Assembly (NCBI RefSeq): GCF_003259375.1
Contig: NZ_QLLN01000003.1
Location: forward strand, 715,590 to 779,589
Direction of reading: 5' to 3'
From: Arenibacter echinorum
GTDB taxonomy: Bacteria > Bacteroidota > Bacteroidia > Flavobacteriales > Flavobacteriaceae
DNA length: 64,000 nucleotides
Each line of letters begins with the position of its first letter. The first letter of the stretch is position 1. This document shows, one piece after another, positions 18,298 through 26,209 of the stretch. The notes below the pieces were generated by a model. That model made no database searches. It saw nothing but the letters and a program-made list of their open reading frames with translations, and was not told the DNA's origin. Made by a program: the position numbers and the translations under genes.

Positions 18298-19581
18298 TTA
18301 CTCCAAAATAGCCTGGTATACCAAACTTCTAAGCTTAGCGTGATCGTCTATTCCGTTGGTGGGTATAAGTTGCTTAAAATAAACAACTACAAGCTCTTCC
18401 ACGGGGTCTGCCCAATAAGTGGACCCGTATGCTCCGCCCCATTCAAAAGTGCCTACAGAACCAGGCTCTCCCCTTTCACCTACGTTTTTTGTTATGGAGA
18501 AGCCGAGACCAAAGCCCGAACCATTTCTACTGCCATAAGGTATGCCCCGAACGTCAACGTGATCGGCAATCATTAACTCAACGGTTTTCGGGGACAATAT
18601 CCTATTTCCGTTAAATTCACCTCCATTCAACATCATTTGTAAAAATTTGGCATAATCCATAGCAGTTGAAACAAGACCGGCCCCGCCCGAAAAGCTTTTT
18701 CGGGGCCCTTTTACGTAGTGGCCCTGGCCTATACCCAAACCGGGATCCGGAGACCTTTCCAAAGGCTTTCCTTCATAAGCCATGTAGGAAGTTGCCAACC
18801 TGTCCGCTTTGTTTTTTGGCAAATAAAAGTAAGTGTCTGTCATTCCTATGGGTTCCAGAATTCTTTCTTTAATAAATTCATCCAAAGTTTTACCTGAGGT
18901 TTTTTGAACAATTACACCCAAAATATCTGTATTGTAGCCATATACAAACCGTTCACCGGGCTGTGCATCCATAGGTAATTTGGCCATTCGGGCAATGGTC
19001 AGTTCAATGGGCTCGTTACGGTCGGCAAAATACCAGTTCTGTATCCCTGCTTCTTCCCATTCTTTTTTTGCCGGACCATTGCCGTACCCAATACCAGCTG
19101 TATGGGTCAATAAATCCCTTATGGTTATGGAACGGTTTGCCCTAACCACATCGTAGCCGCCATCATCACGCACATTGGCTACTGTTGTTTCATTCCATTC
19201 CGGCAAATATTTTCCTATTGGGTCTGAAATCAATAGTTTTCCTTCTTCCTGCAAGATCATGGCTGCAACGCTTATAATGGCCTTTGTTTGTGATGCAATC
19301 CTAAATATGGCGTCATTGGTCATCTTTTTCCCTGCCTCCATATCGCTTTCCCCAAACGCCTTATGATAAATCACTTTGCCCTTTCTGGCAACCAGCGCAA
19401 CATTTCCCGACATTTTACCGTCTTTAACATACTGCTCCAACGTAGTCGATAGTCGCTCCAACCTCTCCGAAGACATCCCCACCTCCTCTGGCAGGGCCGT
19501 AGCTAAATTTTGAGCTTGGGAATAGGATAGCAAGAATAGAAATCCTAACAATAGAATGTGACCTTTGAATAATTTTACCAT
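18298..19581 (-). CDS. Exported serine hydrolase, class C beta-lactamase / esterase family
   Basis: A 427-residue protein with a signal peptide ending near SYSQAQ (residue 24). The nucleophile motif is S97-Q-T-K100 (SxxK), followed by a YGYN (YxN) motif. The segment FGLGFSITK and a GGAYGSTYWADP loop occupy the place of the third motif. The family (PF00144) includes AmpC-type lactamases, D-aminopeptidases and carboxylesterases; most flavobacterial members are esterases or peptidases of unknown substrate. It is single-gene, between the FKBP and the cold-shock gene. Antibiotic resistance should not be inferred from this family assignment alone. Confidence 0.9.
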   Translation of the reverse strand: MVKLFKGHILLLGFLFLLSYSQAQNLATALPEEVGMSSERLERLSTTLEQYVKDGKMSGNVALVARKGKVIYHKAFGESDMEAGKKMTNDAIFRIASQTKAIISVAAMILQEEGKLLISDPIGKYLPEWNETTVANVRDDGGYDVVRANRSITIRDLLTHTAGIGYGNGPAKKEWEEAGIQNWYFADRNEPIELTIARMAKLPMDAQPGERFVYGYNTDILGVIVQKTSGKTLDEFIKERILEPIGMTDTYFYLPKNKADRLATSYMAYEGKPLERSPDPGLGIGQGHYVKGPRKSFSGGAGLVSTAMDYAKFLQMMLNGGEFNGNRILSPKTVELMIADHVDVRGIPYGSRNGSGFGLGFSITKNVGERGEPGSVGTFEWGGAYGSTYWADPVEELVVVYFKQLIPTNGIDDHAKLRSLVYQAILE

Positions 19582-19689
19582 GGTTTTTAAAAATTTGATT
19601 AGTTACTCTTTTAAACAAGACTAAAAGTTATTCTTTTTTTTGGTTTTAAAAAACATATTTAAACAGAACAAACTTGTACAAATTGGGTC

Positions 19690-19740
19690 AAAAAAAAATA
19701 GTACATAAATCCAATAATCGTTTGGATTAATATGTACTAT
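19690..19740 (-). terminator. Rho-independent terminator of the cold-shock gene
   Basis: A long hairpin pairs ATAGTACAT with ATGTACTAT, continues with ATCCAA / TTGGAT after a two-base bulge, and has a six-base loop. On the minus strand it is followed by a run of about nine T. It lies about 50 bases beyond the cold-shock protein stop codon. Confidence 0.75.
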
Positions 19741-19790
19741 CCCTTAAAATCTACAATAACCCAAGTCCATTATAGAAATTGACTTGAATA

Positions 19791-20246
19791 TTAGATTTTC
19801 TTTACACGTACTGCATTCATACCTTTCATCCCCTTTTCAAGTTCAAAGGAAACCTTGTCATTTTCAGCAATCTCATCTATGAGCCCACTAACATGGGTAA
19901 AATACTTTTCTTGATTTTCGGTGTCGATTATAAATCCAAATCCCTTGGAAGTATCAAAGAAAGATACTTTTCCATTTCTAACAGGATCGAATTCCTCAAC
20001 ATCGCTATCATCCCTTTTAGGTACCCCTATTTCTATGGTAGAAGCATCTATTTTTATTTTTTTAGAGGGATCTGGCGGAGTATCCGTTAAATTTCCGTCG
20101 TGATCAACATAGGCAAATTGGATACCCGGTCCGTTTTCCTTCGACTCCAATTTACGGGCCTCCTTTTTCTTTTGTTTCTCCTCGCGCTTTTTTAGACGCT
20201 TCTTTTCTTTTTCACTTTTACTATACGTTTGTTGCGATTTTGCCAT
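19791..20246 (-). CDS. Cold-shock-domain protein with charged N-terminal extension
   Basis: A 151-residue protein. The C-terminal ~62 residues are a cold-shock domain: GKVSFFDTSKGFGFI (RNP1-like) and KYFTHVSGL (RNP2-like). The N-terminal ~45 residues are almost entirely Lys/Glu/Arg/Gln (KSEKEKKRLKKREEKQKKKE) and should form a basic helix or coiled coil. A linker with DPSKKIKIDASTIEIGVPK follows. It probably binds RNA or single-stranded DNA as a chaperone. The extension is roughly twice the length of a plain CspA. It is single, with a strong terminator after it. Confidence 0.9.
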   Translation of the reverse strand: MAKSQQTYSKSEKEKKRLKKREEKQKKKEARKLESKENGPGIQFAYVDHDGNLTDTPPDPSKKIKIDASTIEIGVPKRDDSDVEEFDPVRNGKVSFFDTSKGFGFIIDTENQEKYFTHVSGLIDEIAENDKVSFELEKGMKGMNAVRVKKI

Positions 20247-20735
20247 TGTTTTTTTTAAGGTTATAAATTGTAAATCTCGTCTGAGCAGCGGTTGAAATAC
20301 TAAACGAGTGTTTGAAAAAGAAAAATGAATCTAATTTTATCTACCCAAGAATTTAGTAGCAGCAATGGTGATTACAGGTCAATGCGCAACTCTTTAAACT
20401 TCAACAAATATAAGGCTAGTATTTCAAATATTTTAATTTAGTCCCCCAATTTTTTATCTCCATTAAAGAAAAATGAGCATGATTTTCAGGATTTTGGGAT
20501 AAAAAACAAGAAATTGCAACTTCTGTATTAATTCTTCTTTAAAATTACCTCGTCCAATACCAATACTATAAGCTACCGCTTACTTCAAATCACAAAGCAA
20601 TACCCTTGCTTCCAGTAATAAACCCGTTCATATAGTCCTCTTTTCTAAGTGTTTGCTTCATTTTTTGGGATTTTTTCTTACAATTCACCTCAAAATTGCT
20701 TAACTTCTAAGCATATTAACTCAAAAAACTCACAT
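20247..20735. other. Divergent intergenic region, no gene seen
   Basis: A 489-base AT-rich stretch between the cold-shock gene (minus) and the TonB-dependent receptor gene (plus). It should contain both promoters. I found no clear TAnnTTTG box, no strong hairpin and no credible ORF. The open frame from 20649 to the receptor ATG reads like untranslated leader. Confidence 0.5.
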
Positions 20736-23594
20736 ATGAAAAAGTATTACTTTATTGCTTTGATTTTCATTTTTGGGATGGTTGGTTTTACCAACGCCCA
20801 AGTAACGGGATCAGTTTTGGATGAAGAGGGAACACCATTGCCCGGTGCATCCATAGTAATTAAAGGAACCACAACAGGTGCAACCACGGATTTTGATGGG
20901 AACTTTACCATTGAGGCTTCCATGGGCGACATTTTAGTGGTTTCATATATTGGATTCGAGACCTTACAGGTCACGGTCAACAATACCGTAATGGACATAC
21001 GTCTTACTTCGGGTCTAGCCTTGTCGGAGGTAATTATTGTTGGCTCCCGTAATCCCAATAGAACTGCTACTGAAAGTACGGTTCCCGTAGATGTCATAGA
21101 CATGAAGGAACTGAATAATGTGGCTCCCCAGGTAAATCTAAACCAGATATTAAATTATGTGGCACCATCCTTTACCTCCAATACCCAGACCATTTCGGAC
21201 GGTACAGATCATATTGATCCGGCCTCCCTTAGAGGCTTGGGACCAGATCAGGTTTTAGTGTTGATCAATGGCAAAAGAAGGCATACCTCTTCTTTGATCA
21301 ATGTAAACGGGACATTTGGTAGAGGAAGTGTAGGAACAGATTTAAATGCGATCCCTGCAGCTGCCATACAGCGTATAGAAGTGTTACGGGACGGTGCGGC
21401 CGCTCAATATGGTTCAGACGCCATAGCAGGGGTTATTAATATCATATTGAACAAAAGTGTTAATGAACTCACTACAACCGTCACCACAGGGGCCAATTTT
21501 ACCAAAAATGCCAATGACCAAACAGGTGGTGTGGACGGAGCAACCACTAACATATCTGCCAGTTATGGTATTCCTTTAGGTGATAATGGCGGATTTATAA
21601 ATCTCTCCGGAGATTTTGACGTTAGAGAGGATTATAGCCGAATGAATGAGTGGGAAGGTACTATTTTTAATCTGTACAATACCGTTGAAAGAGTAGCCGG
21701 TGCAGATGGATATGACATTGCCAACCTTCTGGATGACGATGTGGCCGATGTAATCCAATATACTGACCAAGCGGGAATTGACCGAAATGGGGCAACCACT
21801 AAAGAAGATTTAAGAACTATTCTCGGTGCAGATGCAACCACTTCAGAATTGGCGGCCAGGGGACAACAAAGAAGCGATTATAATATGAGAGTAGGTCAAT
21901 CAGCGTTGCGTGGCGGCCGCTTATTTGCCAATTTCTCATTGCCTTTAGATGATATAGGCACTACGCTTTACTCCTTTGCCGGGATTAGTTCCAGGACAGG
22001 TAACTCCGCCGGATTTTATAGGCTGCCTAACCAAAGTAGGACCTACACTCCGGCCTATATGGATGGCTTTTTACCAGAGATCAATTCCAATATTAAGGAT
22101 CAATCATTATCTATTGGTATAAAAGGTATGGTGGGAGATTGGAGTGTTGACCTAAGTAATACTTACGGAAAAAACTCCTTCTTGTATACCATAGGAAACA
22201 CCTTTAATGCTTCCATGCAAAATTCCTCCCCAACATTTTTCGATGCTGGTGGGTTTTCATTTCTGCAGAACACCTCCAATTTGGACATCACCCAATTCTT
22301 TGCGGATGTGATGTCAGGGTTAAACATTGCTTTTGGTGCCGAGTATAGGGTAGAGAATTATGACATTGTGGCTGGAGAAGAACCTTCCTATGCACAATAT
22401 ACCGCAAACGGTCAACGTATTACCTTGGCTTCCCAACAACCTTCACAGGATTTCTTCGGGAATTCCAGACCGGGCGGCTCACAAGTTTTTCCCGGATTTG
22501 CTCCCTCAAACGAACTATCCCGCGGACGTAGTAGTGTTGCCGGATATTTTGATGTGGAGGCCGATTTTTCAGAAGCCTTTTTAGCCAGTTTCGCAACCCG
22601 ATATGAAAACTACAGCGACTTTGGTGGTACCATCAATTTTAAATTGGCAGGAAGATTTAAGGCTACGGATAATCTAAATATCCGAGCAGCCTTGAACACA
22701 GGATTTAGGGCGCCATCCCTGCACCAAATCAACTTTAATTCCACCTCTACTATTTTTGATAACGAGGGCAATCCACAGGAGGTAGGGACTTTTGCCAATG
22801 ATAGTAGAGCTGCAAAACTCCTGGGTATTCCACAATTAAAGGAGGAAACTTCCCAAAGTATTAGTTTGGGGCTTACCGCCAAAATACCGGATGCCAATAT
22901 TACAGTGACTGTAGATGGTTATTTTGTAAAAATCAATGATCGTGTTGTATATACAGGTCAGTTTGCAGGCCCAGGAACAGGTACCGAATTAGACAACTTA
23001 TTAAGGCAAGCCAATGCCACGGCAGCCTCCTTCTTCGCCAATGCCATAGACACCGAATCCAAGGGATTGGATATTGTAGTTACCCATAAAACCGACCTAG
23101 GGGCCAATTGGAGATTAAAATCGGATCTTGCCGGTACTTTGTCCAAAACGAAAAAAGTAGGGGACATAAATGCCTCTGACGTTTTGAGGAATGCCGGGTT
23201 GATCGACACTTATTTCCCTGAAGATAGTAGGGTTTATTTGGAAGAAGCGGTACCTAGAACCAAGATAAACCTTTCTAACAGCCTTACCTCTGATAAATTT
23301 ATCATTTTCCTAAGAAATGTATACTTTGGTGAGGTAACCGAAGCAACAACAACGCTAGCCAATCAACAGGTCTTCGGTTCAAAATTGGTTACGGACCTAT
23401 CTGTAGGTTATAAAGCAACGGATGCCCTAACTTTGACCCTCGGGGCCAATAATTTGTTCGATATATATCCGGACAGAGCCAAGGATGAATTTGGCAACCG
23501 TAGCGACGGACGCTTCGATTGGTCCCGTAGAGCACAACAATTTGGTATAGGAGGTAGATTTCTTTTTGCCAGACTGAGCTTTACACTTAAATAA
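20736..23594 (+). CDS. TonB-dependent outer-membrane receptor (with N-terminal CarboxypepD_reg-like domain)
   Basis: I choose ATG 20736, giving a 952-residue protein with the signal peptide KKYYFIALIFIFGMVGFTNAQ. The mature N-terminus is a carboxypeptidase-regulatory-like domain (GSVLDEEGTPLPGASIVIKG, TDFDGNFTI). The plug follows, with LRGLGPDQVLVLINGKRRH and VEVLRDGAAAQYGSDAIAGVINI-like sequence, and then a 22-strand barrel ending in LSFTLK. This is the single-component type, not a SusC/SusD pair, because no SusD follows. It imports a substrate that is too large or scarce for porins (siderophore, cobalamin, oligosaccharide or metal complex), which is not identifiable here. A terminator follows directly. 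Confidence 0.94.
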   Translation: MKKYYFIALIFIFGMVGFTNAQVTGSVLDEEGTPLPGASIVIKGTTTGATTDFDGNFTIEASMGDILVVSYIGFETLQVTVNNTVMDIRLTSGLALSEVIIVGSRNPNRTATESTVPVDVIDMKELNNVAPQVNLNQILNYVAPSFTSNTQTISDGTDHIDPASLRGLGPDQVLVLINGKRRHTSSLINVNGTFGRGSVGTDLNAIPAAAIQRIEVLRDGAAAQYGSDAIAGVINIILNKSVNELTTTVTTGANFTKNANDQTGGVDGATTNISASYGIPLGDNGGFINLSGDFDVREDYSRMNEWEGTIFNLYNTVERVAGADGYDIANLLDDDVADVIQYTDQAGIDRNGATTKEDLRTILGADATTSELAARGQQRSDYNMRVGQSALRGGRLFANFSLPLDDIGTTLYSFAGISSRTGNSAGFYRLPNQSRTYTPAYMDGFLPEINSNIKDQSLSIGIKGMVGDWSVDLSNTYGKNSFLYTIGNTFNASMQNSSPTFFDAGGFSFLQNTSNLDITQFFADVMSGLNIAFGAEYRVENYDIVAGEEPSYAQYTANGQRITLASQQPSQDFFGNSRPGGSQVFPGFAPSNELSRGRSSVAGYFDVEADFSEAFLASFATRYENYSDFGGTINFKLAGRFKATDNLNIRAALNTGFRAPSLHQINFNSTSTIFDNEGNPQEVGTFANDSRAAKLLGIPQLKEETSQSISLGLTAKIPDANITVTVDGYFVKINDRVVYTGQFAGPGTGTELDNLLRQANATAASFFANAIDTESKGLDIVVTHKTDLGANWRLKSDLAGTLSKTKKVGDINASDVLRNAGLIDTYFPEDSRVYLEEAVPRTKINLSNSLTSDKFIIFLRNVYFGEVTEATTTLANQQVFGSKLVTDLSVGYKATDALTLTLGANNLFDIYPDRAKDEFGNRSDGRFDWSRRAQQFGIGGRFLFARLSFTLK

Positions 23595-23622
23595 GACTTG
23601 AAATAACATTCATAAAAACGGG

Positions 23623-23651
23623 AAAAGCCACTTTAAAAGTGGCTTTTTTTT
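23623..23651 (+). terminator. Rho-independent terminator of the TonB-dependent receptor gene
   Basis: A 12-bp perfect inverted repeat (AAAAGCCACTTT / AAAGTGGCTTTT) with a minimal loop is followed by a run of T. It starts 29 bases after the receptor stop. Confidence 0.9.
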
Positions 23652-23685
23652 ATTGATACCCATATGGATATAACAGCTTTGGTTC

Positions 23686-24105
23686 CTATGCCTTTAAACT
23701 TACCTCCAACACTATATTTGTTTTTAACAATTTGGAAATGGGACAAATTTCTTTCGCTTTTTGGGCTATTTCCTTAAACTGTTCCAACTTGATTCCCGGT
23801 ACCGTACCGCTAAGACTTAAAGTGATCTGCGTTATACTCCCATCCTCAAAGTTTACCTTGGCAGCTGTATCTAAATTGGTCGGAGTAAAACCGGCCTCTC
23901 CCAATAAAAAACTGAGCTGCATAGTAAAACATCCGGCGTGGGCCGCTCCTACCAATTCCTCTGGGTTGGTACCCTTACCATCTTCGAACCTTGACTTAAA
24001 GGAATATTGGGTGTCCTTCAAGATGGTACTTTCCGTACTCAAGGTACCCTTACCATCCTTTCCGCTACCTTTCCAGTTTGCACTTGCATTTCTAGTGAAT
24101 TTCAT
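23686..24105 (-). CDS. OsmC/Ohr-family peroxidase-like protein
   Basis: A 139-residue OsmC-family protein. The two redox Cys are in VGAAHAGCFTMQLS and KEICPISKLL, spaced as in the family, and the early Arg (near ENWKGS-type N-terminus, FTRNASANWKGSG) is kept. It reduces organic hydroperoxides with thiol or lipoyl electron donors. It lies between the receptor (convergent) and the micro-ORF region (divergent) and is single. Sub-type OsmC rather than Ohr is suggested by its sequence, but I am not certain. Confidence 0.92.
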   Translation of the reverse strand: MKFTRNASANWKGSGKDGKGTLSTESTILKDTQYSFKSRFEDGKGTNPEELVGAAHAGCFTMQLSFLLGEAGFTPTNLDTAAKVNFEDGSITQITLSLSGTVPGIKLEQFKEIAQKAKEICPISKLLKTNIVLEVSLKA

Positions 24106-24534
24106 ACCTATTAATTTTAAGTTAATACAATTTATTTTTTATCCACATTGATCCGTGCTGCCCTTACTTGACCAACATAATCACTTTTCGTTAGGGAATT
24201 TGGAAATCCTACTTTATATATGTTTGAAATATAATTAAGGACACCAACCTCTAAGATATTAAATAGGTAATAATAATCCATTAAAATTCACACAATTCCT
24301 TCAACTGCACATTCATTTCACACAATCTGAAGTTTTTTTAAAAAAGTCGATAAAATCATAATTATCATAAATACCTAATTACCAATCAAATACACTTTAA
24401 ATTTTTTCAAAATTCAGGGCAACAATGTTAAATATTGCTTAAAACGGTACTATTTTATACATAGTACTGTAACAATTGTATCCAACTGTCGTCTTCTAGT
24501 AGTAAATCAATTAATCACTATAAAACTAAATATC
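24106..24534. other. Intergenic region upstream of the micro-ORF array
   Basis: A 429-base region between the OsmC gene (minus) and the first micro-ORF (plus). It is very AT-rich and has a palindrome at 24447-24467 listed separately. No conventional gene is seen in it. Confidence 0.5.
24447..24467. promoter_or_regulatory. Inverted repeat upstream of the micro-ORF array (possible operator)
   Basis: Perfect 7-bp arms GTACTAT and ATAGTAC are separated by 7 bases (TTTATAC), about 67 bases before the first micro-ORF ATG. The size and spacing are those of a site for a dimeric DNA-binding protein. No protein can be named. Confidence 0.4.
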
Positions 24535-24621
24535 ATGGAAACTCTAAACAAACATCTGGTAAAGCAAACATTGGAATCTTCAAAAAGTAGAATTTGGAAT
24601 AGCAAAAGAAGATACAATTAG
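24535..24621 (+). CDS. Micro-ORF 1, 28-residue basic peptide (unknown)
   Basis: I do not recognise it. ATG at 24535, TAG at 24619-24621. The peptide follows the pattern METxNKHxVKQT, then a Ser/Lys/Arg stretch, then IWNxKRR and two final residues. Net charge is about +5, there is one Trp and no Cys, and no signal peptide. The first 20 residues could form a short amphipathic helix. Micro-ORF 2 is a clear paralogue, identical at 20 of 28 positions. At least eight of the unchanged residues use different synonymous codons, and most replacements are conservative (L/V, L/F, L/I, S/T, Y/F). That pattern strongly supports translation. Confidence 0.72.
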   Translation: METLNKHLVKQTLESSKSRIWNSKRRYN

Positions 24622-24683
24622 CAGTCCACAATCAATCAAAAATAATAAAAACAGAATTTAAACATCAATTAAAAATCAACATC

Positions 24684-24770
24684 ATGGAAACAGTTAACAA
24701 ACACTTTGTAAAGCAAACAATTGAAAACTCTAAAAGCAACATTTGGAACACCAAGAGGCGTTTCAGGTAA
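24684..24770 (+). CDS. Micro-ORF 2, paralogue of micro-ORF 1
   Basis: ATG at 24684 and TAA at 24768-24770 encode 28 residues with the same METxNKHxVKQT...KSxIWNxKRR plan as micro-ORF 1. The two genes are 62 bases apart, and both are preceded by a similar AT-rich leader ending ...ATC directly before ATG. No Shine-Dalgarno sequence is visible, as is usual in this phylum. Its position between a palindrome and a terminator suggests one transcript for the whole array. The function is unknown; a short regulatory, signalling or membrane-active peptide are all possible. Confidence 0.72.
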   Translation: METVNKHFVKQTIENSKSNIWNTKRRFR

Positions 24771-24793
24771 TAAAAAAATTTAAAACGGTTAAC

Positions 24794-24925
24794 ATGAAAT
24801 CATTCATTCATAAATCACAATCAGAATCAACAAATTTTCAGTTGACAGGGGAAAGTATTCTAATGGTAAATTTTAAAAGTATAAAGAGAAACCGTTGGGC
24901 CGAGCGCAGAATCTATTTAAATTAA
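24794..24925 (+). CDS. Micro-ORF 3, 43-residue peptide sharing the basic tail
   Basis: I chose ATG 24794, 23 bases after micro-ORF 2; the longer open frame to 24743 overlaps micro-ORF 2. The first 27 residues (Ser/Gln/Thr-rich, MKSFIHKSQSESTNF) do not resemble the other two peptides. The C-terminus has IKRNRWAERRIYLN, which repeats the W-x-x-[K/E]-R-R arrangement of micro-ORFs 1 and 2. This suggests a common C-terminal function with a different N-terminal part. A terminator begins 36 bases after the stop. Confidence 0.55.
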   Translation: MKSFIHKSQSESTNFQLTGESILMVNFKSIKRNRWAERRIYLN

Positions 24926-24960
24926 TTCCCATTATTCAATGGCAATCAGGTTCTATATTC

Positions 24961-24994
24961 AAAAGCAGTTGATGTGGTAGTCACCTGCTTTTTT
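24961..24994 (+). terminator. Rho-independent terminator of the micro-ORF array
   Basis: AAAAGCAG pairs with CTGCTTTT, and after a single T-C mismatch TGA pairs with TCA around an 8-base loop; the stem runs into six T. It ends the micro-ORF transcript and faces the convergent EamA gene. Confidence 0.75.
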
Positions 24995-25055
24995 CTATAT
25001 CTGTGCATACCAGCCTTCCCCCCTTCCTTAGAAATGGACCGAACCAATACCCAGC

Positions 25056-25994
25056 TTAATCCCCTTTTGGCGAATACCGGCTTGAAAACCTGGAAAACAA
25101 AACCAATTTTTTTCTGGTATTGATGAAATAGACCCCGGTTAAAAGTACTATAGCCGCAATTGTGGACTGAGTGGTTATCTGTTCATCCAAGAAAAACCAG
25201 CCCAGTAAAAGCGCTATTATAGGGTTTACATAGGTAGAAGTAGCTACCTTTTCCGGAGAAACCACTTTTAATAAATAATTAAATGCCGTAAAAGCAACAA
25301 TACTGCCCAGAACGATTAGGAACAGCATAGCATATTGTACCGGACTGCTCCAAGTGGTAGGAAGGGTCCAGGTTTCCCCTATGAGCAAACTTCCTAACAT
25401 TAGTATCATTCCAGCGGTAAACATTTGAAATCCAGTGTTGACAAAATAATTCTTGGGCAGGTCCGCCTTGGCAACAAACAAACTGCCATATGCCCAACTA
25501 ACCATACAGAAAAATATCATGACCATCCCCAAGACTGAGTTCTCCTGACTTATAACTTGGTTTTGACTTACCAATAAATAGATGCCCAATATGCCAATTA
25601 TAACCCCCACAACAGACATGGTCTGAATCTTTTTCCCTTCAAGAATCCGCATTAACAATAGAATTACCAAGGGTTGTGCCGCTATTTCCAAAGCTGCAAA
25701 ACCACTGTCTACATACTTAAGTGCCCATACTACAAATCCGTTTCCAAAAGCAAGGAATAGAAATCCCGCGATAATAGAATTTAATAGTTGTTTTTTTGTG
25801 ATGGTCAGCGGAATGCCCATGATTTTACATAGCAGAAATATTAAAATTCCAGCGACCGTAAAGCGTACAGAAGCCAACATAAAGGGAGGTAGTTCATGAA
25901 CAGCAATCTTGTTCATAAGATAGGTAGATCCCCAAATCACATATATGGCAAAAAAAGCGAGTACTATTATAAGTGCATTCTGGGATTTGGACAT
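25056..25994 (-). CDS. EamA/DMT-family transporter
   Basis: A polytopic protein of 312 residues from ATG 25994 (a TTG-type upstream start at 26021 adds nine residues). About ten transmembrane helices are arranged as two EamA repeats, the first with IYVIWGSTYLMNKIA and a conserved PPF near the end of helix 2. The second repeat ends with ALLLGWFFLDEQIT. Such proteins export or import metabolites, often amino acids or nucleosides; the substrate is not predictable. It is single and convergent with the micro-ORF array. Confidence 0.9.
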   Translation of the reverse strand: MSKSQNALIIVLAFFAIYVIWGSTYLMNKIAVHELPPFMLASVRFTVAGILIFLLCKIMGIPLTITKKQLLNSIIAGFLFLAFGNGFVVWALKYVDSGFAALEIAAQPLVILLLMRILEGKKIQTMSVVGVIIGILGIYLLVSQNQVISQENSVLGMVMIFFCMVSWAYGSLFVAKADLPKNYFVNTGFQMFTAGMILMLGSLLIGETWTLPTTWSSPVQYAMLFLIVLGSIVAFTAFNYLLKVVSPEKVATSTYVNPIIALLLGWFFLDEQITTQSTIAAIVLLTGVYFINTRKKLVLFSRFSSRYSPKGD

Positions 25995-26209
25995 AAAAAT
26001 AACTTTTCCAATGAACCACAAAAGTAAGTATAACTTTTATTAAATATACCCATATAGGAAGCCATGTTATTTTAATAATCCACTAATTTTATGACTGATC
26101 CCCAAGTTACGCGCTTAATATTTATGGAAATATGTGGTTAGATAAAAATATAGGCCACGACAAGGCCTTCCCTTATAAATTCCGTCGTAATTCTAGGGTA
26201 ACCCCCTGT

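Noticed and set aside
18298..19581. Serine hydrolase as an antibiotic-resistance beta-lactamase
   Set aside because: SxxK and YxN are shared by many esterases and peptidases of this family, and nothing here specifically indicates lactam hydrolysis.
19698..19740. Palindrome resembling the one at 24447 (both contain GTACTAT/ATAGTAC-like arms)
   Set aside because: The 19.7-kb hairpin is longer, bulged and followed by a T run in the minus direction, so it is a terminator. The likeness is probably chance in AT-rich DNA.
24743..24793. Upstream extension of micro-ORF 3
   Set aside because: It overlaps micro-ORF 2 in another frame and lacks a supported start; ATG 24794 is the better start.
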